Assembly (NCBI GenBank): GCA_044338255.1 | Contig: JBIILZ010000126.1 | Span: 1 to 10,290, forward strand | Direction of reading: 5' to 3' | Source of the DNA: CAIUVD01 sp044338255 | Lineage (GTDB): Bacteria > Planctomycetota > UBA11346 | Length of the DNA stretch: 10,290 nt | Notes under the pieces: generated by a model | Told to the model about the DNA's origin: nothing | The model's input: the letters and a program-made list of their open reading frames with translations, nothing else | Databases searched by the model: none | Position numbers and translations under genes: made by a program | Part shown: positions 1-7,055 of the stretch, in pieces | How the letters are laid out: each line of letters begins with the position of its first letter | Position numbering within the stretch: position 1 is the stretch's first letter

Positions 1-10
1 GCGCGCAGGG

Positions 11-55
11 GTCAAGGCCGCGCAGCGCCGTGCCCCCGGCACGGGCAGCCTTGAC
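11..55. repeat. Two-part inverted repeat (strong hairpin) at left edge
   Basis: An 8-bp outer stem, gtcaaggc (11-18) with gccttgac (48-55), is perfect. Inside it a perfect 7-bp stem, ccgtgcc (28-34) with ggcacgg (38-44), closes a CCC loop. The stems are separated by 9 nt on one side and 3 nt on the other. No T-run follows on either strand, so this is not a classical intrinsic terminator. On the minus strand a short open frame from a stop near 140 passes through it and encodes a hydrophobic run (roughly AGVLLLASILIVLGVKAAR) before leaving the window, but it has no ATG. The hairpin could therefore lie in the 5' part of a gene cut by the window edge, or be an intergenic structural repeat. Confidence 0.6.
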
Positions 56-145
56 GCCGAGCACGATCAGGATGCTGGCGAGGAGAAGGACACCGGCTGC
101 GTTAAGGCAACTCCGTAAACCGAAGTCGAGCTTCGAGCTTCAAAA

Positions 146-271
146 GCTGGTCGCTGGTCGCTGGTCGCTGGTCGCTGGTCTCTGGTCTCTGGTCTCTGGT
201 CTCTGGTCTCTGGTCTCTGGTCTCTGGTCTCTGGTCTCTGGTCTCTGGCCTCTGGTCTCTGGCCCCTGGCC
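146..271. repeat. 7-bp tandem repeat, 18 units
   Basis: The array consists of five gctggtc units (146-180), nine tctggtc units (181-243) and four degenerate units ending in ggcc (244-271). It lies 18 bp beyond the stop codon of purF, in non-coding sequence between that gene and the left edge. Because the unit is 7 bp, all three frames stay open through it on both strands, giving artificial peptides such as WSLVSGL or RDQRPET repeats; I do not consider these genes. The gradient from GCTGGTC to TCTGGTC to TCTGGCC suggests expansion by slippage with variants spreading from each end. Confidence 0.95.
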
Positions 272-289
272 CCCATCAACCACCTCTCC

Positions 290-2236
290 CTACCCCCGAG
301 CCTCGTACGATCTCCCCTGCCTCTTCTCCATATAATTAATAAACGCTCGATTGACCACGCGGAAGCCCCCTGGTGTCGGATAATCGCCGGTGAAATACCA
401 GTCGCCGGTACATTCCGGAATCGCCCAGCGCAGGCCGGCGACGGTCTGATAGACGACCTCGACTTTGCCGACCAGTTCCTGTGGTGTGACCAGGCTGCAG
501 ATGCGGGCGCTGATCTCGCTGTCGGAGAAGGGCGCATAGACGCGCTTGACGTGATTGACCGGAGCCGCGCCCAGACCGGCGGCGGCCTTGGCTTCTTCAC
601 CGCGGCAGGCGGCGTAGACCTCGTCGAGGATGTGGCTGCGTCCGCTCTCGCGCAGCAGCGACACCGCCGCCTCGAAAGCTACGAAGCGGCCGAGCTCGCT
701 CATGTCGATGCCATAGCAATCGGGATAGCGGATCTGCGGCGCCGACGACAAGACCACGATGCGTTTCGGCTCGAGGCGCGAGATCATGCGCAGGATGCTC
801 TGGCGCAAGGTCGTTCCGCGCACGATCGAATCGTCGATGACTACCAGATTGTCGACGTTCGCTCGCAGCACGCCGCGGGTGATGTCGTAGACGTGGCTGA
901 CCAGCTCATCGCGACCGGAATCATCGGCGATGAAGGTGCGCAGTTTGGCGTCCTTCAAGATCGCTTTTTCCTGCCACGGGCGCACCGCCAGGATCCGGCG
1001 CAGGGCATCGGGCGTGAGCAGATTGAGTCCCTGCAGACGCAGGATCTCGGACTCCTTCCATTCCGCGAGGTGCGCTTCGAGGCCTTCGAGCAGGCCGATG
1101 AAGGCGCTCTCGGCGGTGTTGGGGATGTAGCTGATCACCGAGTGTTCGAGATCGTGATCAATAGCCTTGAGCAGCGCTGGCACCAGTTCGCGGCCGAGGG
1201 CCTTGCGCTCGCGGTAGATGTCGGCGTCGTTGCCGCGTGAGAAGTAGATGCGTTCAAAGGTGCAGTGACGCGGCTCGGCGGGCGGTAGGATCTCGACTTC
1301 GCGGGCCCACACGCCGGTCGGCGAGGCCCGATGGGCGATGATGATTGCCGCCCCGGGGGCGACCTCGCGGACCTGTTCGGGGTGCAGGTTGAAGCACGTG
1401 GCCAGGGCCGCGCGTTCGCTGGCGATGGCGATGACCTCGTCGTCTTCGTACCAGAATCCCGGACGGATGCCGTTGGGATCGCGCAGCGCGAAGGTCGCGC
1501 CGTGGCCGATGACGCCGGCCATGAAATATCCGCCATCCCAGGTGCGCGCGGCCTTGTTGAGGATCCGCGGCACGTCGAGCTCGTCGGCGATCTTCGCCAC
1601 CAGCTCGGCGCCATGCAGGCCCTGGGCAGTGAGCTTGCGCAGCAGCGCCTCGTTGGCGACATCGAGGAAGTGGCCGATCTTCTCCATCACCGTCGAGGTG
1701 TCGGCGGAACCGATCGGATGCTGGCCGAGACGCACCAGCAGATCGAAGATCTCATCGTGGTTGGTGAGGTTGAAATTGCCGGCGACGGTGAGGTAGCGCG
1801 TCGGCCAGTTCGAGGCGCGCACGAAGGGATGGCAGGCCTCGGTGGTCTGGCCGCCATAGGTGCCGTAGCGCAGATGGCCGAGGTAGACCTGGCCGATGTA
1901 CGGATAATGGCGGAACAGCGCGGCATCATCCTTGGGGTCGATATGGCGCTCCTTGCCGAGGCGCTCCATCTCGCCATGGACGTGCTTCCAGACCTTGTCG
2001 AGGCACGAGGCCCCGGCTTCGCGATGACGGTTGAAATAGGCTAGTCCGTAGTCGACACCCTGCTTGAGCACGCCGATGCCGGCGCCGTCCTGTCCACGAT
2101 TGCGCTGCTTTTCCATCAGCAGGTAGAGCTTCTTCAAGCCCCACAAGGCCGAGCCGTATTTTTCGCGGTAGTGCGAGAGGGGATGCTTGAGGCGGACGAT
2201 GGCGAGACCGCACTCGTGTTTGATCGGGTCGCTCAT
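290..2236 (-). CDS. purF: Amidophosphoribosyltransferase (long form)
   Basis: This enzyme makes 5-phosphoribosylamine from PRPP and glutamine, the first committed step of de novo purine synthesis in the cytoplasm. The 648-residue product starts MSDPIKHECG. By family knowledge, an 8-residue propeptide would be removed to expose Cys9 as the N-terminal nucleophile of the class II glutaminase. Further glutaminase motifs are NRGQDGAG (about 46-53), GNFNLTN (about 153-159) and DPNGIRPG (about 253-260). The phosphoribosyltransferase PRPP loop VVIDDSIVRGTT lies near residues 461-473, followed by YGIDMSE near 508. The length exceeds the roughly 500 residues of the E. coli enzyme and fits the long Bacteroidetes/PVC-type PurF. 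The start is chosen because the Cys follows a short propeptide as expected; no clear Shine-Dalgarno sequence is visible. It lies 185 bp downstream of serS on the same strand and may share its transcript or use its own promoter in the gap. Confidence 0.93.
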   Translation of the reverse strand: MSDPIKHECGLAIVRLKHPLSHYREKYGSALWGLKKLYLLMEKQRNRGQDGAGIGVLKQGVDYGLAYFNRHREAGASCLDKVWKHVHGEMERLGKERHIDPKDDAALFRHYPYIGQVYLGHLRYGTYGGQTTEACHPFVRASNWPTRYLTVAGNFNLTNHDEIFDLLVRLGQHPIGSADTSTVMEKIGHFLDVANEALLRKLTAQGLHGAELVAKIADELDVPRILNKAARTWDGGYFMAGVIGHGATFALRDPNGIRPGFWYEDDEVIAIASERAALATCFNLHPEQVREVAPGAAIIIAHRASPTGVWAREVEILPPAEPRHCTFERIYFSRGNDADIYRERKALGRELVPALLKAIDHDLEHSVISYIPNTAESAFIGLLEGLEAHLAEWKESEILRLQGLNLLTPDALRRILAVRPWQEKAILKDAKLRTFIADDSGRDELVSHVYDITRGVLRANVDNLVVIDDSIVRGTTLRQSILRMISRLEPKRIVVLSSAPQIRYPDCYGIDMSELGRFVAFEAAVSLLRESGRSHILDEVYAACRGEEAKAAAGLGAAPVNHVKRVYAPFSDSEISARICSLVTPQELVGKVEVVYQTVAGLRWAIPECTGDWYFTGDYPTPGGFRVVNRAFINYMEKRQGRSYEARG

Positions 2237-2256
2237 GCGCTTACCGGGCAGACTGC

Positions 2257-2292
2257 GGGTGCAGTGGCGGGTGCAGTGGCGGGTGCAGTGGC
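2257..2292. repeat. Three 12-bp tandem repeats upstream of purF
   Basis: The unit gggtgcagtggc occurs three times without a mismatch at 2257-2268, 2269-2280 and 2281-2292. Relative to purF the array sits about 21 to 56 nt upstream of the start codon, so it would be in the mRNA leader or at the promoter. It could be a slippage product or a binding-site array; the sequence does not decide. The rest of the serS-purF gap (2237-2421) holds a short GC-rich hairpin at 2394-2406 and nothing else I can support. Confidence 0.85.
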
Positions 2293-2421
2293 GGAGCGGC
2301 TGCTGGTCGGCAGCCTTGGCATGGTGGTCATCTGAAGCATCCGGTCACCCCCTGGGTCGTTCGGCGTACATGGTGTGCAAAAGGAACATGCGCCCGGGCT
2401 TCCCGGAGGCACGCTCCACGG

Positions 2422-3723
2422 TCATCGTTGAGCTGTGAGTCGTTCGAGTCCGCCAACATACGGACGCAGTACCGCTGGCACGACGATGCTGCCATCGGCC
2501 TGTTGGTAGGTCTCCATCAAGGCAATCAGGCAGCGCGGCAAGGCGAGACCCGAACCGTTGAGCGTGTGCAGGAACTGCGGCTTGCCGGGCTTGCCGTCCG
2601 CGCCATCCGCGCCAAGAGCGCGGAAGCGCAGGCCGGCGCGACGCGCCTGGAAATCAGTGAAGGTCGAGCACGAGCTGACTTCGAGCCAGCCGTTGGTGCC
2701 CGGGCTCCATACTTCCAGATCATAGGTCTTGGCACTGCCGAAGCCGGTATCGCCGGTGCACAGTTCGAGGATGCGGTAGTGCAGGCTGAGCTGCTGCAGC
2801 AGCGATTCGGCGTGGCCGCGCAGCGTCAGAAGGTCGGCCTCGCTGTGCTCGGGGCGGGTCAACCACACGACCTCGACCTTGTCGAACTGGTGTACGCGGG
2901 TCATGCCGCGCGTGCCGATGCCGGCGGCTCCGGCTTCGCGGCGGAAGCACGGCGTATGCGCGGTGTATTTGCGCGGCAGATCCTTGGTCTCGAGGATCTC
3001 GCCGCTGTGCAGGTTGGTCACCGGCACTTCCGCGGTGGGGATGAGGTACAGCGGATCATCCTTGCAGGCGAAGAGCTGATCGGCGAATTTCGGCAACTGC
3101 CCGGTGCCCTGCATGGCCTGGGCATTGACGAGGTACGGCACCGCTAATTCGGTATAGCCGTGCTGATCGACGTGGGTGTCGAGGAACCACTGCACCAGGC
3201 CGCGCGCCAGGCGTGCGCCGGGGCCCGAGAGGACCACGAAACCAGAGCCCGAGATCTTCGTCGCGCGCTCGAAATCCATGATCCCCAGGCTCGGGCCGAG
3301 ATCCCAGTGGGCCTTAGCGGTGAAGGCGAAACTCGGCTTGCTGCCCCACTCACCGGCGACGCGATTGTCGCTGGCGTCCTTGCCCAGTGGCACGCTCGCG
3401 AGGCAGGGATTGGGCAGGCCGAGGAGCTGCTGATGGAGGGCGGCTTCGGCCTGTTCGCGGGCGCGATCGATGGCCGCGACTTCATCACCGAGGGCCCGTG
3501 CGGCGTCCTTGGCGCTGGCGACATCGCCACCGGCCTTGGCGATGCCGGCGATGTTCTTCGAGGCGAGGTTCTGTTCGGCCTTCTTCTGCTCGGCGGCGAA
3601 CTTCTGCTGACGGATGGCTTCGTCGACCTGCAGCAGCGCCGTGACATCGACGCTCAGGCCGCGATTTGCCCAGGCTTGGTGGAAGAAAGCCGGGTCGGCA
3701 CGGAGGGCAGCGAGATCGATCAT
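2422..3723 (-). CDS. serS: Seryl-tRNA synthetase
   Basis: This class II aminoacyl-tRNA synthetase charges tRNA(Ser) with serine. The 433-residue product has the normal bacterial length. Residues about 27-100 form the charged, Ala/Glu/Lys-rich helical arm that reads the long variable arm of tRNA(Ser). The catalytic core shows the class II motifs: motif 1 region YTELAVPYLVN (190-200), the TAEVPVTN serine-site loop (230-237), motif 2 with FRREAG (260-265) through TRGMTRVHQF, and motif 3 LNGSGLALPR (388-397) followed by METYQQADGS. The start at 3723 (MIDLAALR) is preferred over an upstream ATG at 3831, which would add 36 unrelated residues overlapping the previous gene. No purine-rich Shine-Dalgarno sequence precedes it; the upstream bases on this strand are pyrimidine-rich. 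It begins 17 bp after the stop of the GluQRS fusion and is probably co-transcribed with it. Confidence 0.97.
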   Translation of the reverse strand: MIDLAALRADPAFFHQAWANRGLSVDVTALLQVDEAIRQQKFAAEQKKAEQNLASKNIAGIAKAGGDVASAKDAARALGDEVAAIDRAREQAEAALHQQLLGLPNPCLASVPLGKDASDNRVAGEWGSKPSFAFTAKAHWDLGPSLGIMDFERATKISGSGFVVLSGPGARLARGLVQWFLDTHVDQHGYTELAVPYLVNAQAMQGTGQLPKFADQLFACKDDPLYLIPTAEVPVTNLHSGEILETKDLPRKYTAHTPCFRREAGAAGIGTRGMTRVHQFDKVEVVWLTRPEHSEADLLTLRGHAESLLQQLSLHYRILELCTGDTGFGSAKTYDLEVWSPGTNGWLEVSSCSTFTDFQARRAGLRFRALGADGADGKPGKPQFLHTLNGSGLALPRCLIALMETYQQADGSIVVPAVLRPYVGGLERLTAQR

Positions 3724-3740
3724 GGTTAAGGGGAGGTAGC

Positions 3741-5552
3741 TTACCCGCTCGGCCCTGCGGGCAACCCCAGGCGCTCGCGCACCGCGCGGCCCAGGCGCGC
3801 CAGTCCTGCGGCGGCCTCGTTGGCCGACCACAACAGGGGCGGGGGGCCCTCGTCAGGTGCAACTATCAGCCTAGAGGGTTGCAATGAGGGTTGCAAAGAG
3901 GGTCGTAAATCGGCCTTGCCCCAGACCACCAGATCGCCGGCCGCCTGCGGTTGATCAGCCCCCGGCGGACAGAGCGAGATGACCACATCGGCGCGCGTGC
4001 GAGCGGCTGCCACCAGGGCCTGGCCGGCCTGCTCCAGGGGATCGTCGGTGGGCCGCAGGCCGGCCGAATCGAGCAGGCGCACGCGCCAGCCATCGATGAG
4101 GGTCTCGGCCGCTACCAGATCGCGGGTGGTGCCGGGGATGTCGGAGATCAGCGCCCGGCGCCGCCCGCACCAGTGATTGAGCAAGGTCGACTTGCCGGCA
4201 TTCGCCGGCCCGGTGATCAGGATCAGCGGCGGCCGGCGCAGGAACTCGCGCGCAAACGGCGGCTCGGCATGGGGATTGGCCAACAGCCAGGCGACCGCTG
4301 CCGGCGAGGGGGCCTGCGCCAGCGCCGCCCAGAGCGAGGCGTCCTCACCGCCGCTGGTTGGCGGCAACCTGTGCTCTTGCAGACCGTGCGCTTGCAAACA
4401 GGCATCGACCGCCTGGCGCACACCAGGGCCGCCGTGCGGCATGAGGTGCAGGCGATCGGAGGCGATGCGCTCGACCACCAGCTCATCGACGGTCTCGCCC
4501 CTCGGATTCAGCAGGCGCATGAAGCGCGCCTCGTCCAACTTCGGTAAGGGCCGATCGAAGGCCGTCGCCAGCGCCGGCATGGCGGCAATGGCGATCGCTG
4601 CCGGCGCTGCCGGCGTCAGCCAGGCATAGGTCCCCGCTGATGGTGCTACCGCGGCTGCGCGTTGGGGTGCGGAGACGACCTCCAGGGTGCTCCCGGTCCA
4701 GCGCATGGTGACGTCGTGCTCACTGACCGCGGCCCAGGTGAAGTCGTCGTGCAGGGCCTGCGGGGTCAGCGGCTGCGCGGTGGGCCGCAGACCGATCGCC
4801 GCCGCCAGGATCCCGCAAAGGACCTCGGCGGACAGCGACTGCTGCAACTCGGGAACCGCGACCGCACCGTGGAATTTCGCGAATTTTCCGCTGATGCCGG
4901 GATCGGTCAGGTCGCCATCGAGGAGCAGCGCGTGGTGCTGATAGGTCGGCGTCGGCAGGCCGAGCAATTCCTGCAGGGCGACCTGGGTGGCGGTGCTCGT
5001 GGCCAGATCGCGACCGCGCACGATGCGCGTCACGCCGACCGCGGCATCGTCGACCACCGCCGCCAAGTGATAAGCGATCGCGCCATCGCGACGGCGCACC
5101 ACGGGATCGGCGAGCGTGCCCGGCAGACGCACGCGCAGGGGCAAATCACAGGCCCGCCATCCGCCCGCTGGCAAGGGTTGCCCACGATGGCGATGGTCGC
5201 TCATCCACGCGCCATCGGGGCCGGGACGGCCGAGGGCCCGCAGTTCGCTGCGCGACAAGTTGCAGGGATAGAGGACGCCGAGCTCGGCGAGGGTATCCAG
5301 TGCCGCCTCGTGACGCTGACGATGCGCGCTCTGGATCTCAAGCGCATCCCAGTCGAGGCCGAACCACGCCAGATCCTCAATGAGCCCGTTCACCAAGGCC
5401 GGTGAACAGCGCTCGGGATCGAGATCTTCCACGCGCAGGACCAAGCGCGCGCCGCGCTGGCGGGCATCCAGCCAGCACAGCAGGGCGGCCAGCAGCGTCC
5501 CCGGATGCGCGCGCCCGGTGGCGCTGGGGGCGAAACGGCTGACTCCCGCCAT
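3741..5552 (-). CDS. Fusion: glutamyl-Q-tRNA(Asp) synthetase + MnmE-like GTPase
   Basis: The 603-residue product joins two tRNA-related modules in one frame. Residues 1-~285 match GluQRS (YadB), a class I GluRS-like enzyme without an anticodon-binding domain that attaches glutamate to queuosine-34 of tRNA(Asp). Seen here are RFAPSATGRAHPG (6-18, the HIGH region), VEDLDP (41-46), the C97 region, AYHLAAVVDDA (160-170), VRGRDL (178-183) and a KMSKS-like GKFAKF (222-227). Residues ~305-603 resemble MnmE/TrmE. A remnant of the N-terminal domain spans about 308-398, including RGETVDELVV and the HGG of MPHGG (371-375). A G domain follows with P-loop GPANAGKST (448-456), DIPGTTRD (471-478), DSAGL (495-499), GKAD (545-548, in place of NKxD) and SA (576-577). 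The MnmE helical domain is much reduced and the C-terminal CxGK motif is absent. The start directly abuts the hydrolase stop (TAGATG), with GAGGG as a possible ribosome site. The GluQRS identity is firm; the activity of the GTPase half is inference. Confidence 0.88.
   Translation of the reverse strand: MAGVSRFAPSATGRAHPGTLLAALLCWLDARQRGARLVLRVEDLDPERCSPALVNGLIEDLAWFGLDWDALEIQSAHRQRHEAALDTLAELGVLYPCNLSRSELRALGRPGPDGAWMSDHRHRGQPLPAGGWRACDLPLRVRLPGTLADPVVRRRDGAIAYHLAAVVDDAAVGVTRIVRGRDLATSTATQVALQELLGLPTPTYQHHALLLDGDLTDPGISGKFAKFHGAVAVPELQQSLSAEVLCGILAAAIGLRPTAQPLTPQALHDDFTWAAVSEHDVTMRWTGSTLEVVSAPQRAAAVAPSAGTYAWLTPAAPAAIAIAAMPALATAFDRPLPKLDEARFMRLLNPRGETVDELVVERIASDRLHLMPHGGPGVRQAVDACLQAHGLQEHRLPPTSGGEDASLWAALAQAPSPAAVAWLLANPHAEPPFAREFLRRPPLILITGPANAGKSTLLNHWCGRRRALISDIPGTTRDLVAAETLIDGWRVRLLDSAGLRPTDDPLEQAGQALVAAARTRADVVISLCPPGADQPQAAGDLVVWGKADLRPSLQPSLQPSRLIVAPDEGPPPLLWSANEAAAGLARLGRAVRERLGLPAGPSG
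3874..3903. repeat. In-frame 12-bp tandem repeat inside the GTPase half
   Basis: The unit gagggttgcaa recurs with 12-bp spacing at 3874-3884 and 3886-3896, with a partial third copy from 3898. On the coding strand it yields the peptide SLQPSLQPS (residues 552-560) of the fusion protein, in the linker between the GKAD motif and the last part of the G domain. The period is a multiple of three, so copy-number changes would keep the frame. Confidence 0.8.
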
Positions 5553-6224
5553 CTAGACCCTCGGCTCCGCCAAACGCGTGAGCAGATCCTGCGCACACCA
5601 CGCGATCAAATCCTCATGGCGAGGTTCGGTCAGGCGATGATCACCGGCGACGAGGTGCAGCTCGACCTGCGTGCGTTCGGCGGCATAGCGTGCCGATCGA
5701 CGGTGATCGACGGTCTCGTCGTGGAGGCCATGGACGATGGTGATGCGCTGCCGCGCCTGTCCGGGCAGTTCCGGCAGCGGCAGGCATGATTCATAGAAAC
5801 CGACACCCAGGGGCAGTTCGCGATCGGCCGCGAAATGGTAGAAGGGCAAGCTTCCCTGGCTGCGCCAACGCTCGACGCCGGCAGCTCCCAGGCGCTCGGC
5901 CCAATGGGCGGTGAAGCCGAAGGCGGGCGCGATCAACAGCAGTCCCGCCACCCGCGGGAGGCGCCCGTTGGCGGCCATGTGTGCGCCCACATACCCACCC
6001 AGCGAAGAACCGATCGCCAGCACCGGCTGACCATCCTCGGGCAAGGCCCGCAGCGCCGCTTCGACGCGCGCGAAGATGCCATCCATGGTCAGCTCGGTGA
6101 ACGAGCCGCCCTCCAGATCGGGAATGTCATAAGAGGTCACGTGGCCCGCGAGCCGCTGACCGAGCGCGACGCCCTTGGCGGTCTTGGGACCTGAACCGAA
6201 ACCGTGCAGATACAGGCAATGCAT
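5553..6224 (-). CDS. YqiA-type alpha/beta-hydrolase (putative esterase)
   Basis: The 223-residue protein is a small single-domain serine hydrolase of the UPF0227/YqiA kind, normally cytoplasmic with unknown physiological substrate. It opens with MHCLYLHGFGSGPKTAK, the oxyanion/HGF start typical of this family. The nucleophile elbow is GSSLGG with Ser74, the acid is probably Asp169 in HGLHDE and the base His196 in GDHRL. No signal peptide or membrane segment is visible. The stop (TAG) is immediately followed by the ATG of the fusion gene, so the two are almost certainly translated from one message. The start lies 71 bp from the start of a divergent plus-strand gene, which makes 6225-6295 the likely promoter region for this group. 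Exact family membership is from motif resemblance only; other small carboxylesterases are possible. Confidence 0.82.
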   Translation of the reverse strand: MHCLYLHGFGSGPKTAKGVALGQRLAGHVTSYDIPDLEGGSFTELTMDGIFARVEAALRALPEDGQPVLAIGSSLGGYVGAHMAANGRLPRVAGLLLIAPAFGFTAHWAERLGAAGVERWRSQGSLPFYHFAADRELPLGVGFYESCLPLPELPGQARQRITIVHGLHDETVDHRRSARYAAERTQVELHLVAGDHRLTEPRHEDLIAWCAQDLLTRLAEPRV

Positions 6225-6295
6225 GGCTGGGATTCAAGGTCGGCGCATCCCGGCACAAGCGCTGAACCCCGGCGCCCGTGGCACGTTCATTGGCC

Positions 6296-6862
6296 ATGCG
6301 CTTGCTCTTCGTCCTCATGGTCGCTTTTTCCATCTGCCTGAGCGCCAGCGAACCGTGGCAGTTGCTGGACAGTCCACTGATCACCAGTGCGGCTGACGCC
6401 CAGGCCCTGGTTGTTTTGGCCTATCGCTCAACGGCGGCGGGCGTACCGGACGTTTTTTATGACTTCACCGAAAAAACCTGTGCTCGGGTGGGGGAAGAGC
6501 TGGTCGTTCGTAACTTTGACGACACCTATCGCATCACCGTTGCCGGCCTTTTGGAAAGCTGGCCGACCTCAGACGAAGAAGTCGTGGCACCGGCGTCGGA
6601 AGCCGACCGGCAACGCGCCAGTTGGGCGGTGGCGGCGGCGACCTGCCGGAATCTGCCCTTGAATGCCCACCTCGTCAGGATCACCGCTACCCCCGCGGGT
6701 GGTTGGGATATCCGCTGGGCAATCGAAAAAAATCACGGCTGCGGGATTCATGTCGGCCCCGCGCAGACCGGCATGTTCGGGCAATTTTTTCTATGGCGCG
6801 TGGGTTGCGGACGTGCGTTCCACTGCGGCTCTTCACGCGTGTCACCGCAGGGCGCAGGTTGA
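6296..6862 (+). CDS. Hypothetical secreted protein
   Basis: I do not recognise this 188-residue protein. It begins MRLLFVLMVAFSICLSASEP, a typical signal peptide with probable cleavage after the SA near residue 17, so export is likely. I choose the ATG at 6296; a GTG at 6278 in frame would put six extra residues before the signal. The mature part contains several cysteines and a segment GGWDIRWAIEKNHGCG. A T6 run at 6785-6790 may mark a frameshift: removal of one T would give an alternative C-terminus FFYGAWVADVRST and onward, ending at 6908 inside the neighbouring inverted-repeat element. The gene diverges from the hydrolase operon and has no same-strand neighbour before the repeat. Confidence 0.6.
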   Translation: MRLLFVLMVAFSICLSASEPWQLLDSPLITSAADAQALVVLAYRSTAAGVPDVFYDFTEKTCARVGEELVVRNFDDTYRITVAGLLESWPTSDEEVVAPASEADRQRASWAVAAATCRNLPLNAHLVRITATPAGGWDIRWAIEKNHGCGIHVGPAQTGMFGQFFLWRVGCGRAFHCGSSRVSPQGAG

Positions 6863-6887
6863 ATCGAGAGCAACCGTGCGATGCGGA

Positions 6888-7055
6888 CTAGGAGCCTGTC
6901 GGAGATAGGCGCCCGAGGATGGCGAAGGTATCGTACGGCAGATCCAAGGCGGCAAGGCGGGCGGATAGCGAGAGCTATCTGACCGTTTTGCCAACGCCGG
7001 AGATGCCGTACGAGACCGAGTCAGCCGACCAAGCCTATTCTCGACCGGCTCCTAG
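6888..7055. mobile_element. 168-bp foldback (MITE-like) element with CTAG ends
   Basis: The left end ctaggagcctgtcggagata (6888-6907) is matched in reverse complement by the right end (7032-7055); a hand alignment gives 19 of 24 positions. The whole unit is an imperfect inverted repeat. Its exact centre (6971.5) coincides with a perfect hairpin, gatagc (6964-6969), GAGA loop, gctatc (6974-6979), and the arms also share gtacggca with ggcaa nearby. No transposase or credible gene lies inside. The first 23 bases of the left end recur exactly at 10133-10155, showing a dispersed family. These traits fit a non-autonomous, inverted-repeat element that needs a transposase elsewhere. The terminal CTAG may be part of the element or its target site. 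A structured RNA function cannot be excluded. Confidence 0.7.

Noticed and set aside
1..140. Minus-strand frame with a hydrophobic run leaving the left edge
   Set aside because: No ATG, only an internal GTG, and too little sequence to support a gene; kept as a note under the hairpin.
67..600. Open frames across the 7-bp repeat on both strands (WSLVSGL and RDQRPET repeats)
   Set aside because: They exist only because a 7-bp unit keeps all frames open, and the minus one overlaps purF out of frame.
551..2044. Plus-strand open frames opposite purF
   Set aside because: Antisense shadows of a gene with clear motifs.
2394..2406. Possible serS terminator hairpin (CCGGG-CTT-CCCGG)
   Set aside because: A 5-bp stem with a broken T-run is too weak to call.
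2430..2460. tRNA T-arm-like gttcgagtcc
   Set aside because: It is coding sequence for the serS C-terminus and no cloverleaf can be formed around it.
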